NCBI RefSeq assembly: GCF_947090785.1
Contig: NZ_OX352320.1
Span: 2,586,001 to 2,650,000 of the forward strand
Reading direction: 5' to 3'
DNA: 64,000 bases
Origin: Rheinheimera sp. MM224
Lineage (GTDB): Bacteria; Pseudomonadota; Gammaproteobacteria; Enterobacterales; Alteromonadaceae
In this document: positions 36,667 to 45,718 of the stretch, piece after piece
Layout of the letters: each line of letters begins with the position of its first letter
Numbering within the stretch: position 1 is the first letter of the stretch
Translations under genes and position numbers: made by a program
Notes under the pieces: model-generated
What the model saw: only the letters and a program-made list of their open reading frames with translations
What the model was told of the DNA's origin: nothing
The model's database searches: none

Positions 36667-36731
36667 AAAATCTCCTTTTAAACCGGGCTTCACCGGTTAG
36701 CTTTTTACCGAAAGTCCCGCGCACTGCAACC

Positions 36732-36863
36732 CTAAGTAATTGGAGTTGTAGCGCGGCGGCAAGCGCACGAGCCCCCAGGAGCATAGTAGTCCTATGTGAC
36801 TGGGGCGTGCTTTTATCTATAATCAGGCAGCCAACAAAGCTGCGGCTTCAAGTACGACGGGCT
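36732..36863 (+). repeat. Structured dispersed repeat, copy 1
   Basis: First of three related ~120-140 bp elements. It has the order ctaagtaattgg, ttgtagc, gcggcaagcg, CCCCAG-GAG-CATAG, loop TAGTC, CTATG-TGA-CTGGGG, ..., ctgcggcttcaagtacgacgg. It lies between the acyl-CoA dehydrogenase stop (36869) and the enoyl-CoA hydratase start, in the opposite orientation to these genes, unlike copies 2 and 3. Confidence 0.8.
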
Positions 36864-36868
36864 TAGAC

Positions 36869-38026
36869 TTACAGTATGTCGTTTGCTGCTTCGTCCAATA
36901 ACCGACGACCAATAATCAACCGCATAATTTCATTGGTGCCTTCCAGGATCTGATGCACCCGAACATCACGGAAATGCCGTTCCAGCGGGTATTCTTTGAT
37001 ATAACCATAACCGCCATGAAGTTGCAGCGCCTGATCACACACCTGGAAACCTACATCTGTGGCAAAACGTTTGGCCATAGCGCAATAGGCTGTTTTTTCC
37101 GGGTCGTCCGCATCCAGTTTAAATGCGGCTAAACGCACCAACTGACGGGCAGCTACCAGCTCTGTTGCCATATCAGCCAGTTTAAACTGCAATGCCTGAA
37201 ACGCAGCTAACGGCTTACCAAACTGCTGACGTTCCAGCATATAGTTTCGGGCGGTATTTAAGGCTTGCTGCGCTGTACCGATAGAGCAAGTCGCTATATT
37301 AATACGGCCGCCGTCTAAACCTTTCATGGCAAAACCAAAACCTTCACCTTCGTTGCCGAGCAGGTAATGAGCCGGGATACGCACATTATCAAAAGTGATT
37401 AAACGGGTTGGCTGCGCATTCCAACCCATTTTCTCTTCAGCTTTACCGTAAATAACGCCTTGCGCGTCCGCTGGTACTATAAAAGCGGAAATGCCTTTAG
37501 GACCTGCTTCACCAGTACGTGCCATCACCACTAAAACTTCAGTTTCGCCAGCTCCCGAGATAAACATCTTAGAGCCGTTTAATACATAGTGATCACCGTC
37601 TTTTTTTGCGCTGGTGCGTAAAGAAGCTGCATCAGAACCTGAACCTGGCTCAGTTAAACAATAAGAAGCCAGCTTTTCGCCTGTGACTAACTCCGGGCAC
37701 CACTGGGCTTTCGCATCTTCAGTGCCCCAGCTTGCGATCATCCAGGTCGCCATATTATGGATGGTTAACATGGCAGTTGTTGCAGTGCAGCCCATCGACA
37801 GCTGTTCAAAAATAATGCTGGAATCTAAACGGGATAAACCCAGGCCACCTTGATCTTCAGGTGTGTATAAAGAACAAAAACCCAGCTCACCTGCTTTTTG
37901 GATCACGTCTTTTGGAAAATGATGATCCCGATCCCAAGCTGCTGCATGCGGTGCCAGCTCTTGTTCAGCGAATTGTTTGGCGACCTCAACAAAGGCCTTT
38001 TGATCGTCTGTTAAATTAAAATTCAT
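36869..38026 (-). CDS. Acyl-CoA dehydrogenase (isobutyryl-CoA / 2-methyl-branched type, IvdC-like)
   Basis: FAD enzyme oxidising isobutyryl-CoA or 2-methylbutyryl-CoA to the enoyl-CoA. It is 385 aa. CLTEPGSGSDAASLRT and KMFISGAGETEVLVVMAR are FAD/substrate loops. The C-terminal LHGGYGYIKEYPLERHFRDVRVHQILEGTNEIMRLIIGR has the catalytic Glu in the LEGTNEI position, as in short-chain and isobutyryl-CoA dehydrogenases. The start is the ATG at 38026, one codon inside a GTG alternative. It is third in the operon. Confidence 0.92.
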   Translation of the reverse strand: MNFNLTDDQKAFVEVAKQFAEQELAPHAAAWDRDHHFPKDVIQKAGELGFCSLYTPEDQGGLGLSRLDSSIIFEQLSMGCTATTAMLTIHNMATWMIASWGTEDAKAQWCPELVTGEKLASYCLTEPGSGSDAASLRTSAKKDGDHYVLNGSKMFISGAGETEVLVVMARTGEAGPKGISAFIVPADAQGVIYGKAEEKMGWNAQPTRLITFDNVRIPAHYLLGNEGEGFGFAMKGLDGGRINIATCSIGTAQQALNTARNYMLERQQFGKPLAAFQALQFKLADMATELVAARQLVRLAAFKLDADDPEKTAYCAMAKRFATDVGFQVCDQALQLHGGYGYIKEYPLERHFRDVRVHQILEGTNEIMRLIIGRRLLDEAANDIL

Positions 38027-38207
38027 CACATCACCCTGAGGTTGGCAGCAGAGCAGTGTCTATTGCACTTTGATAGGTCTGCCGCTTTGGTCTTCATGCG
38101 TTTATACGCATTTAATCTGGCTTGGTTGTTTGCCTTAAGGTTTTTTCCCCAGGCTTTTTTTAAAGAAGCGCCCTGCTTTAACACAGAACGCTTTTATCCT
38201 GCACTAA

Positions 38208-39704
38208 TTAACGCAGGTTAATTGACATATTTGGGCCTGACACCGGAATGGAGTCATCAAACCAACGCGCCGTAATAGTTTTGGTTTCTGTGTAGAAACG
38301 TACCGCTTGTTTACCATAAGCATGTTGATCGCCGTAGAACGAGCCTTTCCAGCCAGTGAAAGAGAAAAATGGCAGAGGCACAGGAATTGGAATATTAATA
38401 CCGACCTGACCTACTTCAATTTCATGCTGATATTTACGCGCTGCAGCACCGCTGGCGGTGAAAATAGAAGTGCCGTTGCCGTATGGGCTGTTGTTGACAA
38501 GCTCTATGGCTTCATCCAAAGAGGCAGCGTTAACAGTCGCCAGCACTGGACCAAAAATTTCTTCTTTGTAGATGGTCATCTCTGGTGTGACATCACTAAA
38601 CACTGTGGGGCCAACCCAGTTGCCGTTTGGATAACCAGCGACTTTGACGTCTGAGCCATCCACTAAACAAGTGGCGCCTTCTACTTTTCCTTGTTCGATT
38701 AAAGACAAAATACGGGCCTTAGCCTGAGGACTGATTTGTGGACCGTAAGCAGCTTCAGGATCTGTATACACACCAGGGCGAACTTTGGCGATAGCAGCAG
38801 CCACTTCAGGGATCCACTGCTGCGAATCACCAACAAAAACAGCCACAGAAATAGCCATACAACGCTGACCTGCAGCGCCAACTGAAGCACCAACCAAGGC
38901 ATTGATCACTTGTTGTTTATTGGCATCTGGCATCACCACCATATGGTTTTTGGCACCAGCAAAAGCCTGCACACGTTTTAAATGATCAGTACCAGTTTTA
39001 TAGATGTACTGACCCACATTGACAGAGCCAACAAAAGAAATAGCTTTGATGTCCGGGTGACGTAATAACACATCGACCTGTTCTTTATTGCCATGCACCA
39101 CCTGTAACACGCCTTTTGGTGCACCAGCTAACGCAAAGAGCTCAGCGATTTTATTCACTGTCATTGGATCTTGTTCAGAGGGTTTCAGAATAAAAGTATT
39201 ACCGCAGGCAATAGCCATTGGGAACATCCACAGCGGGATCATAGCCGGGAAGTTAAATGGCGTAATACCAGCACAAACGCCTAAAGGCTGAATGTAGCTG
39301 TAAGTGTCAATGCTGCGCGCTACGTTTTCAACCGTCTCGCCCATCATTAAAGAAGGAATATTGGCGGCTTGTTCCACCACTTCAATACCACGCCAGACGT
39401 CGCCTTTGGCATCTTCCACTGTTTTGCCTAATTCACGGCAAATAATGTCAGCAATTTCAGCCTGATGTTCTTTTAACAAATGCGCAAAACGCATCATTAA
39501 ACGTGCACGTTCTGACACCGGCACTTCTTTCCAGCTTTTAAAAGCTTCTTTGGCTGATGCGATGGCAAAAGCCATTTCTTCTGCAGTAGTGCAAGGCACC
39601 TGCGCTATCACGTCCTGAGTCGCAGGATCTGTAACCGGAATAAAACGTTCGGACTTGGACGGGACAAATTCACCGTTGATAAATAACTGAACCTGATGGG
39701 CCAT
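38208..39704 (-). CDS. mmsA: Methylmalonate-semialdehyde dehydrogenase (CoA-acylating)
   Basis: Converts methylmalonate semialdehyde to propionyl-CoA with NAD and CoA, ending valine breakdown. It is a 498-aa aldehyde dehydrogenase with [38 protein letters not shown] and the catalytic Cys in [21 protein letters not shown], all typical of MmsA rather than other ALDHs. The start is [13 protein letters not shown] at 39704 after GGGGAGAG. The ORF reads 78 bases further upstream into the repeat copy 2, and that extension should be ignored. Confidence 0.95.
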   Translation of the reverse strand: MAHQVQLFINGEFVPSKSERFIPVTDPATQDVIAQVPCTTAEEMAFAIASAKEAFKSWKEVPVSERARLMMRFAHLLKEHQAEIADIICRELGKTVEDAKGDVWRGIEVVEQAANIPSLMMGETVENVARSIDTYSYIQPLGVCAGITPFNFPAMIPLWMFPMAIACGNTFILKPSEQDPMTVNKIAELFALAGAPKGVLQVVHGNKEQVDVLLRHPDIKAISFVGSVNVGQYIYKTGTDHLKRVQAFAGAKNHMVVMPDANKQQVINALVGASVGAAGQRCMAISVAVFVGDSQQWIPEVAAAIAKVRPGVYTDPEAAYGPQISPQAKARILSLIEQGKVEGATCLVDGSDVKVAGYPNGNWVGPTVFSDVTPEMTIYKEEIFGPVLATVNAASLDEAIELVNNSPYGNGTSIFTASGAAARKYQHEIEVGQVGINIPIPVPLPFFSFTGWKGSFYGDQHAYGKQAVRFYTETKTITARWFDDSIPVSGPNMSINLR

Positions 39705-39722
39705 AATACTTCTCTCCCCTTT

Positions 39723-39861
39723 ATAGCCTTCGTACTTGACGCCACAGCGGCGTTGACTGCGCTGCTCGCCCCAGTCACCCATCCCTCATTGAAAAGGGAC
39801 AACTATGCTCCTGGGGTCTCGCTCGCTTGCCGCCTTGCTGCAACACCAATTACTTTGGCTA
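39723..39861 (-). repeat. Structured dispersed repeat, copy 2
   Basis: On the minus strand: ccaaagtaattgg, tgttgcagc, aaggcggcaagcgagcgag, CCCCAG-GAG-CATAG, an enlarged loop with its own small hairpin (CCCT...AGGG), CTGGGG, cgagcagcgcagtcaacgcc, tggcgtcaagtacgaagg. It ends about 10 bases before the Shine-Dalgarno of mmsA, in the same orientation as mmsA. Confidence 0.85.
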
Positions 39862-39919
39862 TCTGTTGTTAAATTAAACCTGTTGATTTGAATGTATTTT
39901 TTATTAAATTCTTCTAAGC

Positions 39920-39947
39920 AAAAGGCGCAGTCTGTACCGCGCCTTTT
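39920..39947 (-). terminator. Terminator after the thiolase gene
   Basis: The 9-bp stem AAAAGGCGC / GCGCCTTTT has a 10-base loop, ends 8 bases beyond the thiolase stop, and continues into TTTTGC on the minus strand. It would partly separate the thiolase from mmsA and the rest of the operon. Confidence 0.75.
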
Positions 39948-39954
39948 TAATTTA

Positions 39955-41139
39955 TTACGGCAGTTCTACCGCTAAAGCCACAGCTTCGCCGCCACCTATA
40001 CACAAAGTAGCGATACCACGTTTTAAACCACGGGCTTTTAACGCATGAATTAACGTCACTAATAAACGGGCACCTGAAGCGCCTATAGGATGACCTAAAG
40101 CACAAGCACCGCCGTTGACGTTGACCTTGTTTACATCCAGCTTCAGCTCTTTAATCGCCAGCATAGTCACCATGGCAAAAGCTTCGTTAATTTCCCACAG
40201 ATCCACATCGGAAGTTGTCCAGCCTAATTTGGCTAACAGCTTAGTTACTGCACCCACTGGCGCTACAGTGAAAAGCTCTGGTTCCTGCGAATGCGTGGCG
40301 TGACCAACAACATGAGCTAATACGGTTTTGTTTTGCGCTTTGGCTTCATCAGCACGCATCAGCACTAAAGCTGCAGCACCATCAGAAATAGAACTGGAGT
40401 TGGCCGCTGTAATAGTGCCATCTTTAGCAAAAGCTGGTTTTAACGTAGGAATTTTGTCGACTTTGGCATTGCCTGGCTGCTCATCCGTGGCAAAAGTCAC
40501 TTCACCTTTGCGGGTCTGGAAAGTCACAGGGGTAATTTCTTCAACAAAAGCACCAGAATTGATGGCTTGCTGAGCACGGGTTAAAGACAACACAGCGTAG
40601 TCGTCCATCTGAGTGCGGCTGAAATCATGCTCGTCGGCAGTTTTCTGGGCAAAACAGCCCATGGCTTTGCCATCGTAGGCATTTTCCAGACCATCCAGCA
40701 TCATATGATCTTTCACTTCGCCATGACCCATCCGCATACCGGCACGGGCTTTTGGCAGAATATAAGGTGCGTTCGACATCGACTCCATGCCACCAGCTAC
40801 AACCACATCAGCAGAACCAGCACGCAATAAATCAGTCGCTAACATCACAGACTTTAAACCTGAACCACAGACCTTATTGATAGTTGTAGCACCGGCAGAT
40901 AGAGGTAAACCTGCTTTTAACGTCGCCTGACGGGCTGGCGCCTGACCTAAACCAGCAGGTAAAACACAACCCATAATGACTTCGCTGATCTTGGTGCCAT
41001 CTATAGCAGCTTGCTCTAATGCTGCTTTAATAGCTTGTGCGCCTAAATCAGTGCTGCTGACGTCAGATAATCCACCTAAAAATCCACCCATTGCCGTTCT
41101 TTTGGCTGCCACTATGGCAATTTTTTCGTGCTGCGCCAT
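39955..41139 (-). CDS. Acetyl-CoA/3-ketoacyl-CoA acyltransferase (thiolase, IvdA-like)
   Basis: Thiolase that cleaves 2-methylacetoacetyl-CoA (isoleucine) or acetoacetyl-CoA (leucine, via SCOT). It is 394 aa from the ATG at 41139. The catalytic Cys is in NKVCGSGLKSVMLA (near 89), His in NGGACALGHPIGASGAR, and the second Cys in ATLCIGGGEAVAL. A GGAG site lies 8 bases upstream of this ATG; an ATG two codons earlier is too close to it. It is first in the minus-strand operon, divergent from liuR. Confidence 0.93.
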   Translation of the reverse strand: MAQHEKIAIVAAKRTAMGGFLGGLSDVSSTDLGAQAIKAALEQAAIDGTKISEVIMGCVLPAGLGQAPARQATLKAGLPLSAGATTINKVCGSGLKSVMLATDLLRAGSADVVVAGGMESMSNAPYILPKARAGMRMGHGEVKDHMMLDGLENAYDGKAMGCFAQKTADEHDFSRTQMDDYAVLSLTRAQQAINSGAFVEEITPVTFQTRKGEVTFATDEQPGNAKVDKIPTLKPAFAKDGTITAANSSSISDGAAALVLMRADEAKAQNKTVLAHVVGHATHSQEPELFTVAPVGAVTKLLAKLGWTTSDVDLWEINEAFAMVTMLAIKELKLDVNKVNVNGGACALGHPIGASGARLLVTLIHALKARGLKRGIATLCIGGGEAVALAVELP

Positions 41140-41198
41140 GTTCATTTCTCCGTCGTTCAGAAGCATGATGAAAAAGTTGGGCCTGAGACTACACCAAA

Positions 41199-41220
41199 TT
41201 TACGTTTACGCCAACGTCAA
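41199..41220 (-). promoter_or_regulatory. Putative LiuR operator/promoter of the ivd-type operon
   Basis: Read on the minus strand, TTGACGTTGGCGTAAACG followed by TAAA contains ACGT-centred half sites like those in the liuR promoter at 41359. TTGACG could be a -35, with TGTAGT about 21 bases downstream as a -10, a long spacer of the type seen with MerR-family regulators. It lies 60 bases upstream of the thiolase ATG. I recall the LiuR motif of other gammaproteobacteria as ACGTAAACGT-like, but no matrix was run. Confidence 0.6.
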
Positions 41221-41353
41221 CCACCTAACACTATGGTCCTATGACCAGTGAAAGGTTCAGAAAAATGCACGCTCTGTAGCCATCTTTTGGCACCTTAACT
41301 TTACAAAGCTCTGGTCCAACCTGCCGCCAGCCCTTATTTGACGCGAACACAGC

Positions 41354-41382
41354 TTTACCTTTACGTAAACTTCACTTATAGT
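41354..41382 (+). promoter_or_regulatory. liuR promoter with embedded LiuR-type operator
   Basis: A -35-like TTTACC (41354-41359), a 17-bp spacer and a -10 TATAGT (41377-41382) lie 27 bases before the liuR ATG. The spacer contains CTTTACGTAAACTTCA (41359-41374), which matches the ACGTAAAC element in the divergent ivd promoter. An operator between -35 and -10 with a normal spacer suits repression by LiuR of its own operon. Confidence 0.65.
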
Positions 41383-41408
41383 TGTCGCCACTTTACCGGA
41401 AGGCCAAA

Positions 41409-41828
41409 ATGACTGCCCAAATGATAGAAAAAGACGACAAAACCTACAGCATCAGCGAGCTGGCAAAAGAGTTTGATATCACCACCCGTAGTATTCGTTT
41501 CTACGAAGACCAGGGGTTATTAACGCCTTTACGGCAGGGTCAAACCCGTATTTACAGCCGCAGAGACAGGGTGAGACTGAAACTCATTTTGCGTGGCAAA
41601 CGTCTGGGCTTTAGCTTGTCAGAAACAGGCCAGTTATTTGAGCTGTACGATGCAGATAAAAGCAGCGTGACTCAATTGAGCACCATGCTGAAACTGATAG
41701 AACATAAAAAAGCTGAACTGCACCAGCAGATGGATGACATCAAAGTGGTGCTGATGGAATTAGTGACAGTCGAAAAACGCTGCCGCGAAACCCTGGATCA
41801 GGCCAAGCAAGTAAAAGAACCGAATTAA
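41409..41828 (+). CDS. liuR: MerR-family regulator of branched-chain amino acid degradation, LiuR
   Basis: A 139-aa MerR protein. The N-terminal winged helix YSISELAKEFDITTRSIRFYEDQGLLTPLRQGQTRIYSRRDRVRLKLILRGKRLGFSL is followed by a coiled-coil dimerisation helix (about 85-130). There is no metal-binding cysteine loop, so it is not a metal sensor; LiuR is thought to respond to a branched-chain acyl-CoA or related intermediate. It sits at the head of the liu genes and divergent from the ivd genes. The start at 41409 has GGAAGG upstream. Confidence 0.9.
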   Translation: MTAQMIEKDDKTYSISELAKEFDITTRSIRFYEDQGLLTPLRQGQTRIYSRRDRVRLKLILRGKRLGFSLSETGQLFELYDADKSSVTQLSTMLKLIEHKKAELHQQMDDIKVVLMELVTVEKRCRETLDQAKQVKEPN

Positions 41829-41867
41829 AAAACACATTTAAAAAAAATCAAATCAAACAAACAAAAA

Positions 41868-41986
41868 CCAAAGTAGTTGGCGTTGCAGCTAGGCGACAAG
41901 TGAGCGAGACCCCATGAACATAGTTGTCCTATGTGATTGGGGCGAGAGAGCGCAGTCAACAACACTGCGGCGTCAAATACGAAGGG
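41868..41986 (+). repeat. Structured dispersed repeat, copy 3
   Basis: Order: ccaaagtagttgg, cgttgcagc, aggcgacaagtgagcgaga, CCCCA-TGAA-CATAG, loop TTGTC, CTATG-TGAT-TGGGG, cgagagagcgcagtcaac, tgcggcgtcaaatacgaagg. It fills the gap between liuR and the liuA ribosome-binding site in the same orientation as liuA. Its right end is 18 bases before the liuA ATG. Confidence 0.85.
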
Positions 41987-42003
41987 AAAAACGGGGTTGT
42001 CAC

Positions 42004-43173
42004 ATGATTAGCACATACAAAACATTAAACTACGATCTGGGCGAAACCGTCGACATGATCCGTGAGCAGGTCAACAGCTTTGCCCGTGACGAAATAGCAC
42101 CACGTGCAGCACAAATCGACCATGACAACGAATTCCCAAATGACTTATGGCGTAAATTTGGCGACCTGGGTTTATTAGGCATCACTGTCGATGAGCAATA
42201 TGGTGGTTCAGGTATGGGTTACCTGGAACATATAGTAGCAATGGAAGAAATCAGCCGCGCTTCTGCTTCTGTGGCTTTATCTTACGGTGCGCATTCGAAT
42301 TTATGTGTCAATCAAATCGCCCGTAACGGCAACGAAGCGCAAAAACAAAAGTACCTGCCAAAGTTATGTTCTGGTGAACATATTGGCGCTCTGGCGATGT
42401 CTGAGCCAAACGCTGGTTCAGATGTAGTGTCGATGAAGTTACGCGCTGATAAACAAGGTGACCGTTATATTTTAAACGGTAACAAAATGTGGATCACCAA
42501 CGGCCCTGACGCCCATACCTATGTGATTTACGCCAAAACTGACATCAATGCCGGCTCTAAAGGCATGACAGCTTTTATTGTTGAGCGTGGTTTTAAAGGT
42601 TTCAGCCAGGCGCAGAAACTCGACAAGCTGGGTATGCGTGGTTCAAACACTTGTGAACTGGTATTTGAAGACTGTGAAGTGCCGGAAGAAAACGTATTAG
42701 GCACCATAGGCACAGGCGCCCGTGTACTGATGTCAGGTCTGGACTATGAACGTGTGGTGTTATCCGGCGGTCCGCTGGGCATTATGCAAGCCTGTATGGA
42801 TGTAGTAGTTCCTTATATCCACGACCGTAAGCAGTTTGGTCAGTCTATTGGTGAGTTCCAACTGGTACAGGGCAAAGTAGCTGACATGTACACCAAAATG
42901 AATGCGGCCCGCGCCTATGTTTATACAGTGGCCAAGGCCTGTGACCGCGGTGAAACCACCCGTAAAGATGCAGCTGGCGCGATTTTATACAGCGCTGAGC
43001 TGGCCACCCAAATGGCATTGGATGCCATCCAGCTGTTAGGTGGTAATGGTTATATCAATGAATACCCTACAGGGCGTTTGTTACGTGATGCCAAGCTGTA
43101 CGAAATCGGCGCAGGCACCTCAGAAATTCGCCGTATGTTAATTGGTCGCGAGTTATTTAACGAATCGAACTAA
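42004..43173 (+). CDS. liuA: Isovaleryl-CoA dehydrogenase
   Basis: FAD enzyme oxidising isovaleryl-CoA to 3-methylcrotonyl-CoA in leucine breakdown. It is 389 aa from the ATG at 42004 (GGGG site 7 bases upstream). [16 protein letters not shown] and [19 protein letters not shown] are FAD/substrate loops. [24 protein letters not shown] contains the Glu that acts as base in isovaleryl-CoA dehydrogenases (about 250) in place of the C-terminal Glu. The ORF runs 30 codons upstream through repeat copy 3, a fortuitous extension. Confidence 0.95.
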   Translation: MISTYKTLNYDLGETVDMIREQVNSFARDEIAPRAAQIDHDNEFPNDLWRKFGDLGLLGITVDEQYGGSGMGYLEHIVAMEEISRASASVALSYGAHSNLCVNQIARNGNEAQKQKYLPKLCSGEHIGALAMSEPNAGSDVVSMKLRADKQGDRYILNGNKMWITNGPDAHTYVIYAKTDINAGSKGMTAFIVERGFKGFSQAQKLDKLGMRGSNTCELVFEDCEVPEENVLGTIGTGARVLMSGLDYERVVLSGGPLGIMQACMDVVVPYIHDRKQFGQSIGEFQLVQGKVADMYTKMNAARAYVYTVAKACDRGETTRKDAAGAILYSAELATQMALDAIQLLGGNGYINEYPTGRLLRDAKLYEIGAGTSEIRRMLIGRELFNESN

Positions 43174-43202
43174 ATACAACCTGTGTAGGCTCAAAAACAA
43201 TA

Positions 43203-43229
43203 AAAAAGCCGGACTCCTGTCCGGTTTTT
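43203..43229 (+). terminator. Intra-operon terminator/attenuator between liuA and liuB
   Basis: Stem CCGGAC / GTCCGG with loop TCCT is followed by TTTTT and preceded by AAAAA that can extend the stem. It lies 29 bases past the liuA stop and 52 before liuB. It probably lowers expression of liuB-E relative to liuA, or marks the end of a liuR-liuA transcript. Confidence 0.75.
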
Positions 43230-43280
43230 CCTAAAGAGCCTCTATTGAACACTCAATCCCGATAGCCAAAGGTGGTGAAC

Positions 43281-44888
43281 GTGGCCAGACTGAATAGCAA
43301 AATTAATCCACGCAGTGACGAATTTATCCAGAACGCCCAGGCGATGCAGCTGCTGGTGGATGATTTAGAGCAAAAAGTACAACAGATCAAATTAGGTGGC
43401 GGCGAAGCATTGATTGCCCGTCATACCTCACGCGGCAAGCTGTTTGTCCGTGATCGTATTCAGAAACTGCTGGACCCGGGTTCACCCTTTTTAGAAGTAG
43501 GCCAGTTTGCTGGCTGGCAATGTTATGACGATTATGTGCCAGCTGCGGGTGTGGTTGCAGGTATAGGCCGGGTGAATGGTGTCGAGTGCATGATTGTGGC
43601 GAACGATGCCACGGTGAAAGGCGGTACTTATTATCCGCTTACGGTAAAAAAACACTTACGTGCGCAGGAAATTGCCGAAACCTGCATGTTGCCTTGTATT
43701 TATCTGGTCGACTCAGGTGGCGCTAACCTGCCCCGTCAGGACGATGTATTCCCTGACAAACTGCACTTTGGCCGTATCTTCTTTAATCAGGCGCGTATGT
43801 CAGCCAAGGGTATTCCACAAATTGCTGTGGTGATGGGCCTTTGTACCGCAGGTGGTGCTTATGTGCCGGCTATGGCGGATGAAAGTATTATCGTTAAAGA
43901 TCAGGGCACGATCTTCTTGGCAGGCCCGCCATTGGTCAAAGCCGCTACAGGCGAAGAAGTGACAGCAGAAGAGTTAGGTGGTGCTGATGTGCACTGTAAA
44001 ATCTCTGGTGTGGCCGATCACTATGCACTCAATGATGAACATGCGCTGCAACTGGCGCGTAATGCCGTCAGCCGTCTGAATCATCAAAAACCAGTACAAG
44101 GCGATGTACGCCCTGTCGAAGCACCACTTTATGATGCCAGCGAGCTGTACGGCATAGTGGGCACCGATCTGAAAAAACCTTTTGATGTACGTGAAGTGAT
44201 AGCCCGACTTGTCGATGCATCCGACTTTGATGAATTTAAACAGTTTTATGGCGCGACTTTGGTGTGTGGTTTTGCCCGAATTTTCGGCCAGCCTATTGGC
44301 ATAGTAGCCAATAACGGCATTCTGTTTTCTGAGTCGGCGCAAAAAGGCGCGCACTTTATTGAGCTCTGTGCCCAGCGCAAAATTCCATTGTTGTTCCTGC
44401 AAAACATCACCGGCTTTATGGTCGGGAAAAAATACGAAGCTGAAGGCATCGCCAAACACGGCGCCAAAATGGTGATGGCGGTGTCTTGTGCCAATGTGCC
44501 GAAATTTACTGTGCTGATTGGTGGCTCTTATGGCGCTGGGAACTACGGTATGTGTGGCCGTGCTTATGACCCAACCATGATGTGGATGTGGCCCAACGCC
44601 CGTATTTCTGTGATGGGTGGCGAGCAGGCCGCTGGTGTAATGGCGACTGTGACTAAAGATGCGTTGGCACGTAAAGGCGAAAGCTTAACAGCTGAAGCTG
44701 AACAAGCTATACGTCAGCCTATTGTCGCCCAATACGAACAACAAGGTCACCCTTATTACGCCAGTGCGCGGTTATGGGATGACGGCATTATCGACCCGGC
44801 ACAAACCCGCATGGTGGTTGGCCTGGCACTGACCGCAGCGCTGAATGCGCCTGTCGCCGAATCCAAATTTGGCGTGTTCCGGATGTAA
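43281..44888 (+). CDS. liuB: Methylcrotonyl-CoA carboxylase, carboxyltransferase (beta) subunit
   Basis: Transfers the carboxyl group from biotin to 3-methylcrotonyl-CoA. It is about 535 aa with two crotonase-like carboxyltransferase halves. The acyl-CoA site [25 protein letters not shown] is in the first and [28 protein letters not shown] in the second, with [18 protein letters not shown] following. It starts at one of several in-frame GTG codons (43272, 43275, 43281). I choose 43281 because it gives the family N-terminus ([14 protein letters not shown]) and has AAAGG 8 bases before it. Confidence 0.95.
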   Translation: MARLNSKINPRSDEFIQNAQAMQLLVDDLEQKVQQIKLGGGEALIARHTSRGKLFVRDRIQKLLDPGSPFLEVGQFAGWQCYDDYVPAAGVVAGIGRVNGVECMIVANDATVKGGTYYPLTVKKHLRAQEIAETCMLPCIYLVDSGGANLPRQDDVFPDKLHFGRIFFNQARMSAKGIPQIAVVMGLCTAGGAYVPAMADESIIVKDQGTIFLAGPPLVKAATGEEVTAEELGGADVHCKISGVADHYALNDEHALQLARNAVSRLNHQKPVQGDVRPVEAPLYDASELYGIVGTDLKKPFDVREVIARLVDASDFDEFKQFYGATLVCGFARIFGQPIGIVANNGILFSESAQKGAHFIELCAQRKIPLLFLQNITGFMVGKKYEAEGIAKHGAKMVMAVSCANVPKFTVLIGGSYGAGNYGMCGRAYDPTMMWMWPNARISVMGGEQAAGVMATVTKDALARKGESLTAEAEQAIRQPIVAQYEQQGHPYYASARLWDDGIIDPAQTRMVVGLALTAALNAPVAESKFGVFRM

Positions 44889-44906
44889 TGGCAAGGAGTA
44901 AACAAA

Positions 44907-45704
44907 ATGCAAAACTATAAAACTATTACTACCTCGTTAAATGCAGCTGGTGTTGCAGAATTAGTGCTGAACCGCGCCGAAGTGCATAACGCCTTTGACG
45001 ACAGCATGATTGGCGAATTAATTGACGCCTTAAAAAGCCTGGCCGCTAACCCTGCTGTGCGGGTGCTGCTGCTGAAATCCTTGGGTAAAAACTTCAGTGC
45101 AGGTGCCGATCTGAACTGGATGCGCTCTATGGCAGAGAAAAACTACCAGCAGAACTTAGAAGATGCAGGTCAGTTAGCGGAGCTGATGCGCCAACTGGAT
45201 TGCTTCCCTGCTCCCACCATAGCTTTGGTACAAGGTGCAGCTTTTGGTGGTGCTTTGGGTTTAGTCTCCTGCTGCGATATAGCCCTTGCCGAAGAAGGCG
45301 CCAGCTTTTGTTTAAGTGAAGTAAAAATTGGTTTAATACCGGCCGTGATCAGCCCCTACGTGATGCGCTCTATTGGCGAACGTGCCAGCCGCCGTTATTT
45401 CTTAACGGCAGAACGTTTTGATGCATCTACTGCGCTGAATTTAGGTTTAGTACATCAATTAGTGGACGCTGGTGGTCTTAGTGGCGCAGCAGAACATTTT
45501 GTTGGCATCTTACTGAATAACAGCCCTGCAGCTTTGCGCTGCGCTAAAGAGTTAATGGCCGCTGTAAATCATCAACCTATTAATCAGCAGCTTATAGACA
45601 GCACTTCAGCCCGTATTGCCGCTATTCGGGTCTCGGCTGAAGGTCAGGAAGGCTTAACTGCCTTTTTACAAAAACGTACTCCGGCATGGATCCGGTCAGA
45701 ATAA
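44907..45704 (+). CDS. liuC: Methylglutaconyl-CoA hydratase
   Basis: Hydrates 3-methylglutaconyl-CoA to HMG-CoA. It is a 265-aa crotonase-fold enzyme with SLGKNFSAGADLNWMRSM (oxyanion hole), VQGAAFGGALGLVSCCDIALAE and SEVKIGLIPAVISPYVMRSIGE. ADLNWM is characteristic of the LiuC/AUH group. An AAGGAG site precedes the ATG. It lies 18 bases after liuB, and its end is 14 bases before liuD, fitting a single transcript. Confidence 0.93.
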   Translation: MQNYKTITTSLNAAGVAELVLNRAEVHNAFDDSMIGELIDALKSLAANPAVRVLLLKSLGKNFSAGADLNWMRSMAEKNYQQNLEDAGQLAELMRQLDCFPAPTIALVQGAAFGGALGLVSCCDIALAEEGASFCLSEVKIGLIPAVISPYVMRSIGERASRRYFLTAERFDASTALNLGLVHQLVDAGGLSGAAEHFVGILLNNSPAALRCAKELMAAVNHQPINQQLIDSTSARIAAIRVSAEGQEGLTAFLQKRTPAWIRSE

Positions 45705-45718
45705 GGAAAAACAGACTG

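Noticed and set aside
39705..39782. N-terminal extension of the mmsA reading frame
   Set aside because: The extra 26 codons are translated from repeat copy 2. The strong Shine-Dalgarno and family N-terminus place the start at 39704.
41914..42003. N-terminal extension of the liuA reading frame
   Set aside because: It reads through repeat copy 3 and has no family similarity; the ATG at 42004 has a ribosome-binding site and the expected N-terminus.
43974..44459. 161-codon antisense ORF inside liuB
   Set aside because: It overlaps a fully conserved carboxyltransferase gene and has no recognisable domain.
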